A stretch of DNA of 64,000 bases from Hyphomicrobiaceae bacterium (GTDB taxonomy: Bacteria; Pseudomonadota; Alphaproteobacteria; Rhizobiales; Hyphomicrobiaceae): assembly GCA_022842785.1 (NCBI GenBank), contig JALHOW010000005.1:1-64000 (forward strand), in the 5' to 3' direction. Positions 1 to 8,267 of the stretch are shown one piece after another (within the stretch, counting starts at the first letter, position 1; every line of letters starts with the position of its first letter). The position numbers and the translations under genes were made by a program. Under the pieces are notes generated by a model. The model had not been told where the DNA came from. It did not search any database and saw nothing but the letters and a program-made list of their open reading frames with translations.

Positions 1-126
1 GCCGTAGTGCTCGTTGTGGCTGAGGGCGTGCGGCCGCGGGCCGACGAGAGACATCTCGCCCCTGAGCACGTTGAAGAGCTGCGGCAGCTCATCGATGCTC
101 GTGGCGCGCAGCGCGCGGCAGCGCAA
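1..126 (-). pseudogene. C-terminal part of a bacterial sugar transferase (initiating glycosyltransferase), apparently a remnant
   Basis: Read on the minus strand, this stretch encodes the conserved end of the bacterial sugar transferase family (WcaJ/ExoY-like, Pfam Bac_transf), including [19 protein letters not shown] and then [17 protein letters not shown]. These enzymes put the first sugar phosphate on undecaprenyl phosphate at the start of exopolysaccharide assembly. The gene runs off the left edge. Upstream of about position 126 the frame stays open to a stop at 421-423, but the residues no longer resemble the family: the membrane helix and the substrate-binding part that should come before are absent. 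I read it as a truncated or recombined copy. An assembly join at the window edge is also possible. It fits with the polysaccharide kinase further right. Confidence 0.6.
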
Positions 127-970
127 AATCACCCACACACAACCACCAACCCAACACACCCGCACACTTCCGCGTAACCTCCGAGCGGCCACCAGACTGA
201 CGCAACGGTCGGGGGCCAAATGGCTCTGGCGCGCAGCACGAAATCCGCGCCGGATGATCCACCGATATCTACTCTGTATCGGGGCCCTCCCAGGTTTCCT
301 CACCCGCGTGGCACTCTCTCGCAGCGGAGTCGAGGAACCTCGTACCTGGCGCCGAAGATGCGCGCGTGTCCACAACAACGCTTTGCGTTCGTCGCGACGC
401 GCCGCGTGGCATCGCCAGTCTCAGCGCGATGATACTCCCGATCGCACCGGTGCAGAACGGAGATAAACGTCAAGCGAGGACTAACGAGTGACGTTCACCG
501 AACAGGCGAAATCCACGCGAACAACATCAGTTCTACCAGTCGGACCGGAACTCACTGCAATCACCGTTTGCAAGAGCTTCGATGTCACCATAGCCAACCT
601 GTTTCCAAACCATGACCATTCTCGCGACCGATGGATCGGGCTTCTTCGGCTCGCATCACTACCGATCGACTCATCGGGCAACCAACGGTTCGCGCTCAGG
701 CCACGGTTCACAGCTTCCGCTCAATAGCCTGGGTCGATAAGATCAACGTCCAGGCAGATAACTGCGCCTATCGATCAGCTCTCACAGCGCGTTACCAAGT
801 CTTTCGCTCGGCACGTAGGGGCGCAGCAATTGCGCTATACATGAGCATGAATGCAATGTTCTAAGTGCATAGGCACATTGGAAGCTCTTGATGGCATTTG
901 CCACGGTCGCGTGAAAGGCCGGCTTCACGGGGCTCGACATGATGATCGCGGTATCAAAGGGGATTGAGAG
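127..970. other. Non-coding or decayed stretch with no supported gene
   Basis: About 840 bases without a convincing gene on either strand. The short open frames here have no recognisable motifs and overlap one another on opposite strands. The part from about 480 to 960 is visibly richer in A and T than the genes to its right. A purine-rich ribosome-binding site just before 971 belongs to the next gene. The stretch may be debris left by the event that truncated the sugar transferase. Confidence 0.5.
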
Positions 971-3307
971 ATGGCATATCCCGTCGCCGGACGCCGGCGT
1001 CCAATTCTACCTCTGCTCGCCGCATGCTTTTTTGTCGTGGCCGACGCCGCAATCAACCATGTCGGCTTGGGAAGCGGATTTACCGTCTCCGCCAGCGGGC
1101 AGGCTCCTGCGGCGTCTCGCGTCGGATCAGCCCAATCTCGATCGCAGGTGCTGGGACGTGCGCCTGCCGTGCGCATCTTGCGCGACGACCGAGTGGCTAC
1201 ACTCGAGATGGACTATAACGCCCGCAAACCCTTTGGCCAGTTCTGGACCATGTCGGGCGGGCCGGACGATGACGCCGGCTTCTTGATAACTTGGTGGCCG
1301 CAGGCGACAGCCCAGTCCGATAGTACGATCCTCTTGGAGTTCGCGAGCGAAGGCCTGTGTATCAACTCGCCCACTTCGACTGCCGCGACCTTGGTAAGTC
1401 TTCCCGGCACGCCACCGGCGCTCGCCAACCTGCCTCTCGGCGCGCGCTGGATGGTTACAGGAAATCGTCGTGCGCAGTTGCAGCCGTTAGACAACGATCG
1501 CGACTACCGAGTGCGTGTGCAGCGCCTGAGCGCGCGCGGCAAGATCAGTAGTCGGGCAACCGAACTCACCTTCAGCGGGGGCGACGGTGCTCGCGTCGCC
1601 GCGTTACGCAGCAGCCTCACTTACTTTGACGACTTCAACTTGCCGGCGGGCCCAGCCGACGAATTGCTATGGAACAATGCCAGCTCTGTATCCGCTGACC
1701 CGAAGTTCAATCTGTTCTTCATCAACGACCAATTTCACTCACACACTTTGCATGGCACCCGGCTCCGCGGCGCCGATGATCTCTCACAGACCTCGCAGCG
1801 TTTCCGCAAGAGAATCCGCCTTGAGTCCGACGTCCGCCGACGCATCGTATTCGACATGGATACGCCGCACCCCCTGCGTACTGCCTGGTATCTCGACCTC
1901 AATCCGGTTCCCTCCGAGCTTACCGGCCGTAGGAGCTTTTTCGACGAGAACGGAACTCTGGGCCTGCCGGCGGGAATGCTTCGTCTCCGGGCGCAGGGCC
2001 AGACGCTTAGTGTGCACGTAATGGACCTGCAGGGTGCATCTCGCCAAGTGGCGAGCGTCAATATGGAGGAGCGGGGCCTGCAGAGCGTGACCAACGTGCG
2101 GCGAAGCTTCGACGTGCGCGCAGGAACTACTGGCATCGAAGTGCTCATCGACGGCACTAGCGTGATCGATGCAAACTACGGCGGCTTCGTGCTGCCACCG
2201 GCAGACTACGAGTTGCTGTGGGTTGGCTTCGGGTACAATACTACGAAGGATAGCGTGCCATACTTCCTTCACCACTGGGACAACTTCGGCTTCGACGGCC
2301 CAGTGGTCGATCCACGCACAGTGCACAACTATGTCACCCGGATCGAGGGGACCGACTACCAATTGGCGCGGCGCAGCGCGCCGGTCACCTTCACTATCAA
2401 TATTCCCGACGATCTGCGTCCGGTAGTGGCTGACGTCATCGCCGAAGCTTGGCTCGTGGCAACTTATCAAATGGGCGAATTCTCAAACCTCAAAGTGGCA
2501 CCGGGTGACTTCGTGCGCGTCAACGGTGGTGCAAAATTTCCTCTGCCGCAACCCACCAACAACAGCACGCCGCTGAACACCTCCGCCGACAGCTGGGGCA
2601 CGCCGCACACCGCTCGGATCAAGCTTGGCGAGATTGTTCATAAGGGGAGCTCGCCGCTTGTTGTCGGCAGCAACACCTTTCAGTTCAACGTGGAGAACGC
2701 CGGCATTCTGAATGTGCACCTCGAGGTGCTTTACCCGCCGGGGAGCACCCCGATCTATACGCCTCCCTCGGCAATCCACCGGGTACCGATGCACACTGAT
2801 TTGCCGCGCCTGGGGCCACCAGCGCGTTTGCAGCGAATAGCCTCGGTCGACGTTGGCGCCGATCAACACATCAGCAACTCCAAGCGACGTCCCATTCCGG
2901 TCAGCGGGCGTGTGCCGATCAACATCGAGGCAGGCAACAGCAGTTGGGGCAATGGCGCGCAGAATCTCATGAACGTGCCGGTGCGCAGCACCGAGGTGTG
3001 GGCGACAGGCGGCACGTCGGGCCTTGCGCAAATCGAAGTGTTCCTGCGCCCCGCGGGCAGTGGCAGTGAGCCGGGTGAGCGGTTGCTGCAAATCGATACC
3101 GCCATCGACGCACCAGCGCCCCAGGGCCGGTACCTGCTGGACTTCGATTCTAGTTCCTTCCCCAACGGGGACTACGAGCTTTTCGTGCAAGCCACCACGC
3201 CATCGGGATCGAAGAGCCACCCGAGTTATGGAGACGAAATCGACCAGTTCGGCGTCGCCAAACTGTCGGGCGCATACTACCCGATCCCGATCCGGATCCA
3301 GAACTGA
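971..3307 (+). CDS. Large secreted protein of unknown function with a lectin-like middle region
   Basis: A 778-residue protein I cannot assign to a named family. The N-terminus is basic then hydrophobic (RRRPILPLLAACFFVVADA), consistent with export by Sec, and the rest has no membrane segment. Residues about 90-200 look like a fibronectin-III-like beta region. Residues about 210-455 start with a YFDDF motif and end with HHWDNFGFDGP, the kind of pattern seen at the edges of concanavalin A/laminin-G-like jelly-roll domains. The remainder is beta-rich and ends in another Ig-like stretch. An AGGGG-like ribosome-binding site lies about 10 bases upstream of the ATG. It stands alone before a carbamoyltransferase gene. 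A surface or glycan-binding role is inference from location and fold impression only. Confidence 0.6.
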   Translation: MAYPVAGRRRPILPLLAACFFVVADAAINHVGLGSGFTVSASGQAPAASRVGSAQSRSQVLGRAPAVRILRDDRVATLEMDYNARKPFGQFWTMSGGPDDDAGFLITWWPQATAQSDSTILLEFASEGLCINSPTSTAATLVSLPGTPPALANLPLGARWMVTGNRRAQLQPLDNDRDYRVRVQRLSARGKISSRATELTFSGGDGARVAALRSSLTYFDDFNLPAGPADELLWNNASSVSADPKFNLFFINDQFHSHTLHGTRLRGADDLSQTSQRFRKRIRLESDVRRRIVFDMDTPHPLRTAWYLDLNPVPSELTGRRSFFDENGTLGLPAGMLRLRAQGQTLSVHVMDLQGASRQVASVNMEERGLQSVTNVRRSFDVRAGTTGIEVLIDGTSVIDANYGGFVLPPADYELLWVGFGYNTTKDSVPYFLHHWDNFGFDGPVVDPRTVHNYVTRIEGTDYQLARRSAPVTFTINIPDDLRPVVADVIAEAWLVATYQMGEFSNLKVAPGDFVRVNGGAKFPLPQPTNNSTPLNTSADSWGTPHTARIKLGEIVHKGSSPLVVGSNTFQFNVENAGILNVHLEVLYPPGSTPIYTPPSAIHRVPMHTDLPRLGPPARLQRIASVDVGADQHISNSKRRPIPVSGRVPINIEAGNSSWGNGAQNLMNVPVRSTEVWATGGTSGLAQIEVFLRPAGSGSEPGERLLQIDTAIDAPAPQGRYLLDFDSSSFPNGDYELFVQATTPSGSKSHPSYGDEIDQFGVAKLSGAYYPIPIRIQN

Positions 3308-3481
3308 GACCCCAACCAACGCGCCACGACCAATGCGCCTGAAAACCCACTTGGGGTTGTATCTGGGAATAACCAAATAGCGCGCTTTATGGTTCGCCGA
3401 TGGTTGCGTCTAGCTTCCAGAAAATGTAGCCTGGAGTATCCCGTTTGACCTGATTTAAGGATTTCATTCAGGAGCATTCCG

Positions 3482-5257
3482 GTGAATAGGTATGTTATCG
3501 GAATTGGCGGCTACCTAGGTCACGACGCAAACGCAGCCATTGTTTCCAACCAGCAAGTTTTGTTTGCAGCGCAAGAAGAGCGCTATACCCGCAAGAAGCA
3601 CGACCTGGACTTTCCCAGTCATGCCATCCAGGAGTGCTTGTCTTTCGCATCCATTCGGGGCGAGGACGTCACAGACGTGGCGTTTGCCGAAAAGCCGATA
3701 CAATCAGCATTACAAGGGCACCTCGAATTGCCCTACATGCCGCTGCGCAATTTTTTGGGGAGGAGCCTACCTGATCGATTGTCGGGACGTTATCTCCCAA
3801 CCGCAAAAAGATTGTTTCCAAACGCAAATTTCCACTTCGTCTTGCATCATGTGTCGCACGTCGCAGGCGGCTTCGTCAGCTCTCCTTTTGACGAGGCGGC
3901 GTTTCTCTGTGTCGACGGAAAGGGCGAGGACTACTCCGCCACCATCGGCCGCGTCGACGCCAGGGGCGTCGAGATCGCCAGAGAACTGCCGTGGGAGAAC
4001 GGGCTCGGTTTGCTCTACACGATCGTGACCGGCTATCTCGGATTCCGCTCGTTTGGCTCTGAGTACAAAGTCATGGGATTGGCTCCGTACGGCGAGCCAC
4101 GCTTCGTAGATAAATTGCTGTCCCTCTGCGATACGGACGCCAACGGTGCCCTCCGTATGCGACACCACCTAAAGTTCGACGACGCGTCGACCACGAGGGG
4201 CATAGCGCTCGTCGAGGCTGCGCTCGGCGTGGCGGCGAGATCGAACACGGGATCATTACGCCCTGAGCACATCGATATCGCCACATCCATTCAACACCTG
4301 TTCGAAGACGAGATCGCGAAGATGGTGCGTTTTACGCGCACACTCGTCGAGAGCGACAATCTCCTGTTCTGCGGTGGCTGCGCGCAGAATTGCGTTGCCG
4401 CAGGCATGATCCGGCGTTCCGGAGCATATAAGCATGTCTACAATTCTCCGATTGGAGGAGACATGGGCAGCGGTCTCGGCGCGGCGTGTTTCGTCGCGGG
4501 CCGCAATGCTAATGCGATCGCCAAGACCAATGTGCAGGGCTTCTACCTCGGCAGCGAGCCTGGAACGGCTCCAGCGGAGGCCAGCCAGCACCGGATCAGC
4601 TATACAGGCAGCTTACATGAGTATGTCGCTTCCCGGATCGCCGATGGAAAAACGGTTGGCTGGGTGCGGGGCCGCATGGAGCTTGGCGCTCGCGCCCTCG
4701 GTGCGCGCAGCATCCTTGCGGATCCGCGCGTTCCTGGAATGCAATCCAAGCTGAACCTTGCCGTGAAATTTCGCGAAAGTTTCAGGCCTTTCGCGCCGGC
4801 AATCCTTGCCGAGCACGTTTCCGATTGGTTCGATATCAGCGAAGAGTCGGATTACATGAACTACACTGCCTACCTTCTGCCGAGTCGCCGTCGAGAAGGT
4901 TCTCTGCCGAGCAACGCCTCCCTCAAGGAGAGGCTGGATTTCACGAGAAGCGAGATCCAAAGCGTGGTTCACGTCGATTTCTCGGCGCGGCTGCAAACCG
5001 TACGAAGCGAAGTCCATCCCGACTTCCACAAGCTGATAAAATGCTTCTACGCGATTACTGGAATACCGATTGTCATAAACACGTCATTCAATGTCTCGGG
5101 GCAGCCGATCGTGCGGACAGCCGCTGAGGCTTGGCAGTGCTTCTTGCACACCAACCTCGACCTCCTCGTGATCAACGACGATGTTTTCGTGAATCCAAAC
5201 ACGAAAACCATGCAGGAAAAGCAGGAATGGTTGCAGCAATTCTCCGGCGCTGCCTGA
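3482..5257 (+). CDS. NodU/CmcH-family O-carbamoyltransferase
   Basis: This 591-residue protein matches the carbamoyltransferase family that moves a carbamoyl group from carbamoyl phosphate, through carbamoyl adenylate, onto a hydroxyl of a sugar or natural product (NodU on Nod factors, CmcH on cephalosporins, TobZ on tobramycin). The N-terminal Kae1-like domain shows GHDANAA at residues 13-19, the metal-binding HHVSH near 122-126 and FLCVDGKGED near 141-150. The C-terminal YrdC-like domain starts around 395 with GWVRGRMELGARALGARSI and contains FRPFAPAIL. Length is normal for the family. The start is a GTG with AGGAG seven bases upstream. It is the only candidate tailoring carbamoyltransferase near the NRPS/PKS genes, but could equally modify a surface polysaccharide. 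It converges on the tyrosine kinase gene. Confidence 0.9.
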   Translation: MNRYVIGIGGYLGHDANAAIVSNQQVLFAAQEERYTRKKHDLDFPSHAIQECLSFASIRGEDVTDVAFAEKPIQSALQGHLELPYMPLRNFLGRSLPDRLSGRYLPTAKRLFPNANFHFVLHHVSHVAGGFVSSPFDEAAFLCVDGKGEDYSATIGRVDARGVEIARELPWENGLGLLYTIVTGYLGFRSFGSEYKVMGLAPYGEPRFVDKLLSLCDTDANGALRMRHHLKFDDASTTRGIALVEAALGVAARSNTGSLRPEHIDIATSIQHLFEDEIAKMVRFTRTLVESDNLLFCGGCAQNCVAAGMIRRSGAYKHVYNSPIGGDMGSGLGAACFVAGRNANAIAKTNVQGFYLGSEPGTAPAEASQHRISYTGSLHEYVASRIADGKTVGWVRGRMELGARALGARSILADPRVPGMQSKLNLAVKFRESFRPFAPAILAEHVSDWFDISEESDYMNYTAYLLPSRRREGSLPSNASLKERLDFTRSEIQSVVHVDFSARLQTVRSEVHPDFHKLIKCFYAITGIPIVINTSFNVSGQPIVRTAAEAWQCFLHTNLDLLVINDDVFVNPNTKTMQEKQEWLQQFSGAA

Positions 5258-5498
5258 CGGCATGTAGGTGGCTGTTTCGTCACGCGGGGCCGCGCAAACG
5301 CGGCTGGCAGCGCCCACGGCGGGACGCGAACGAATTGAGTGTGAAGTGACTGGCACCGAGGGGATGCGCCTCCTGGCGCCCGCCTCCCCTCGAAATGCCC
5401 GCATTGCACAGCCGATCAGCGTCGGCATCGCGGCTGCTCGCTGAACTTCTTCTCATGCATCGGCGGCGGTCCGCTGAACAACTACGCGGCCGAACGGC

Positions 5499-7739
5499 TC
5501 ATGCGGCCGCCCGGTCGCTGTAGTAATCGCGGAAACGCCCACCCTTGTAGCGCTCGACACTTTTGAGCGCTCGGGGATCAAACTTGTTCAACACGATGCA
5601 CAGGACCCGATCGAGGATCTCCGGGGCTTCGCCGAGGCACTCCAGGACAAGACGCTGGCTGGTCTTGCTCCACTCGACCACGAAGATGAAGGCGTCGCAG
5701 TGCCGCGCAATCATCTTGAAGTCGACGACCGCTGCCATCGGAGGCGTCTCAATGACAACCAAATCGTAGGCATCCCGAGTCGCATCGATCAGCTTCTGCA
5801 TGGCCGGCGTACCAAGCAGTTCCGCAGCGTTGGGTATCCGGTTGAGCAGAGGACAGGGAAGAACATCGAGCTGCAAACGGTCTTTCCGGATGACATACTT
5901 GGAGAATTCCGTTGGCTCTTCCAAAGCCTCTTTCAGGCCGACAGTCGCTTGCGGAGCAACCCTGTCCGTCAGCGAATGGCGATGGAAATCGGCATCGATG
6001 AGGAGTACGCGCTGCGAGGTATGGCAAGAGAAATGCGACGCGAGATTTGTCGCAACTGTCGTCTTGCCCTCGCCCGGGACGGACGAGACAACACACATCA
6101 CCTTCGCTCCAGTCTCTCTTTGAGCGATGTTGATCAATGCCCAGATGCCTCGCAGGGTCTCGGCAAACCTCGAATAGGGGATGTTCAGCGCATACTCACC
6201 GCCCCTAAGGGCAGCCTGATCACGCCGGCGCCCAACCTTCGGCAGTATTGCGCACGCCAGCCCGGTCGCTCGGCTCACCTGCTGAGCCGTCCTGAAGACG
6301 CCAAACGGGGAGTCCCGGGCAAGAAGCAGCGCCCCCCCCAAAAGAAATCCCATGAACGATCCGCCGGCAAGGATCAGGAGCCTCATCTTCGAGGCCTCCG
6401 TTTGAACCGGGGGAGTGGCGTGCGTGACGATCCGCGCATCCGGCGTGATGGACGGCTGCGTGGCGAACAACCTGTCCATATCGCTGGTGCGTTCCAGCAT
6501 CCGGTTGTAGAGGGCCCGAAGGGTCTCAGCCGCACTCCCGAGTTCTTTGATGCGGGCCTGTACGCCGCTATTGGAGCCTTCCTCGGTCAGCACCTGCGAT
6601 ACCGTCGTGGCGAGTTCGTCGTAGCGCGCTCTGGCAAGCTCGTATTCCCGGTCGAACGACCCGGCGAGACGCTTCTGCTCCTCGGATATCGCCGCGCGAA
6701 CCTCGTCCATCCGGCTGCGCATCTTCATAGCCGCGAAATGGTCTTGCCCCACGCGGCTCTCGATGTCGCTTGCGCGGGACGAAAGTTCGAGGTGCTGCGC
6801 GCGCAGCCTCGAAATCAAGTCATTATCCGGCGCGAACGGCCCGCCCAAATCGCCGCTCGCTCTGATCCGTTCGACACGCGATTTTGCTTCAGCCATCGCA
6901 ACCCGCGCAGCGGCCAGATGCGAATGCAGGCTGGTCAGCTGATCACCTGTAAGCGCGTTGCTTCCGGCGCCGACCAGATTGTGCGCCATCCTGTATTCGA
7001 GCAGTGCGCGCTCCGCATCAGCCGCTTGCCGCTTCAGCTCCCCGACGCGTTCCTGCACAAGCCTGCTGGCGATGTTCGTCGCATCGATCTTGACGGTAAT
7101 GTTTCCCTTCAGATACGCGTCGGCAACCGCATTGGCGATCCTTGCCGCCTTGACCGGATCCTTCGCGCTGAACGCCACATTGATGAGGGTTGGCACGTCG
7201 CCTCGCGTGACGGACAGGCCGCGCAGAACGCTGTCGAGAGCGGCCTTCTCAGGATCGATCGGCACCTCGCGAGGCGGGTCAGTCTGGAAAATGAAATGCC
7301 GAGCTTCGCGCACCAAGCCGCGCACGCGCTCCTTCAGATTCAGACCGGTCTCATCTTTTGCACCGTTGAACTCGGGATCTCTGGCCAGCCCCAATGTCCG
7401 AACCACCGGGAGAACGTTGCTCTCCGAGGAGATGATGTAGATCTGCCCCCAGGTGTCGCCGTCATCGATTGACGGCCCGTCGATGATCCTGTTGGTCTGC
7501 AGGTACTTCGTGACGGTTCTCTCGAATACGATGCGCGCATCCGCCTTATAAAGCGGTGGCATCGCTGAAAGCGCGGCAAACGAGGCGGCTATGCCGATCA
7601 AGGTGCCGAGGACGATGTAGAACCATCCACGTCGGACGATCCCGACCATGTCGGCTACGTCGAACTGATAGAATCCTCCGACCCCACCAGGGGTAACTTC
7701 ATCTACGTCAGGGCGAGTGTCAGATTGGGACATAAGCAA
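5499..7739 (-). CDS. Wzz/Wzc (ExoP)-type polysaccharide co-polymerase with tyrosine autokinase domain
   Basis: This 746-residue inner-membrane protein controls chain length and export of capsule or exopolysaccharide. The Wzz-type domain begins at about residue 25, with a first membrane helix near 38-60 (YIVLGTLIGIAASFAALSA). A long coiled-coil periplasmic part follows, then a second helix near 458-480. The cytoplasmic BY-kinase domain carries Walker A (VPGEGKTTVATNLA, about 553), Walker A' (VLLIDADFHRHS, about 580) and Walker B (DLVVIETPP, about 663). The tail has a small tyrosine cluster (RYKGGRFRDYYS) that could be autophosphorylated, shorter than the usual tyrosine-rich tail. Length and layout match ExoP/Wzc proteins. 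No polymerase or flippase gene is in the window, so the polysaccharide locus probably continues elsewhere. It is divergent from the NRPS gene. Confidence 0.93.
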   Translation of the reverse strand: MLMSQSDTRPDVDEVTPGGVGGFYQFDVADMVGIVRRGWFYIVLGTLIGIAASFAALSAMPPLYKADARIVFERTVTKYLQTNRIIDGPSIDDGDTWGQIYIISSESNVLPVVRTLGLARDPEFNGAKDETGLNLKERVRGLVREARHFIFQTDPPREVPIDPEKAALDSVLRGLSVTRGDVPTLINVAFSAKDPVKAARIANAVADAYLKGNITVKIDATNIASRLVQERVGELKRQAADAERALLEYRMAHNLVGAGSNALTGDQLTSLHSHLAAARVAMAEAKSRVERIRASGDLGGPFAPDNDLISRLRAQHLELSSRASDIESRVGQDHFAAMKMRSRMDEVRAAISEEQKRLAGSFDREYELARARYDELATTVSQVLTEEGSNSGVQARIKELGSAAETLRALYNRMLERTSDMDRLFATQPSITPDARIVTHATPPVQTEASKMRLLILAGGSFMGFLLGGALLLARDSPFGVFRTAQQVSRATGLACAILPKVGRRRDQAALRGGEYALNIPYSRFAETLRGIWALINIAQRETGAKVMCVVSSVPGEGKTTVATNLASHFSCHTSQRVLLIDADFHRHSLTDRVAPQATVGLKEALEEPTEFSKYVIRKDRLQLDVLPCPLLNRIPNAAELLGTPAMQKLIDATRDAYDLVVIETPPMAAVVDFKMIARHCDAFIFVVEWSKTSQRLVLECLGEAPEILDRVLCIVLNKFDPRALKSVERYKGGRFRDYYSDRAAA

Positions 7740-7784
7740 ACTCTGGGTTACTCAACGCACGCGGCCGGCGAGAAATGCAAGATT

Positions 7785-7799
7785 TGGGCAAGTTGCCCA
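7785..7799. promoter_or_regulatory. Perfect 15-base inverted repeat TGGGCAA-G-TTGCCCA
   Basis: Two exact 7-base arms around a single G, 46 bases upstream of the tyrosine kinase start. The size and position suit an operator for a dimeric regulator. Which protein binds it cannot be told from sequence. Confidence 0.4.
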
Positions 7800-8068
7800 T
7801 CGGCCCTAGCAGCGCCCATCGGCTTTCGCTTGGACCTAACCAAACCGTCCCGGATAAGCATGTTATGATTGCACCTCTCGTTAGCACACTCCACGAGCCG
7901 TTGGTATCAACGCATCTCAAAAATCCTACAGAGCCATGTCGCCTCGCGTCGGGCTCGTAGGGTGTGCACCCTTTCTCTCACTCTTCTCGCCCGCGCAGCA
8001 CGCGGCATCCCGATGGCGCTCCAATCGCGGCGGGTAACTGGGCAGCCGATGTTGCGTGCGATCGGGCC

Positions 8069-8098
8069 TGTTTCAATGGGGCCCCGCCGCTTGAAACA
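8069..8098. promoter_or_regulatory. Inverted repeat TGTTTCAA-N14-TTGAAACA
   Basis: Two exact 8-base arms (8069-8076 and 8091-8098) with centres 22 bases apart, about two helical turns, 170 bases upstream of the NRPS start. The spacer contains a GGGGCCCC palindrome. The geometry fits a regulator dimer binding adjacent major grooves. The LuxR-type regulator at 20895-21686 is one candidate, by proximity only. Confidence 0.4.
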
Positions 8099-8267
8099 CT
8101 TTCAGCAGACTGCTACAGATGACCGCTGTCCAACTTGGCAAGCTTAGAAATTCCAATATCTTAGAAGCCTTAATAACTGCTTTGTCTCAATCCTATGCAG
8201 GTCGGACCATTCCGGTTTTGGCACGGGGCTTGCGAGGCCGGCTGAAGCATCCTTCAGGATATTGAGA

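Larger units (their letters stand above)
7740..8267. promoter_or_regulatory. Divergent promoter region between the tyrosine kinase and NRPS genes
   Basis: A 528-base gap separates two divergent starts, so both promoters must lie here. No gene was found. Two inverted repeats, listed separately, are the clearest regulatory candidates. A CAGGA ribosome-binding site lies about nine bases before the NRPS ATG at 8268. I could not place convincing -35/-10 boxes. Confidence 0.6.

Noticed and set aside
5700-7472. A 590-codon open frame antisense to the tyrosine kinase gene
   Set aside because: It mirrors the coding frame of the kinase on the other strand, has no recognisable motif and is explained by high GC content.
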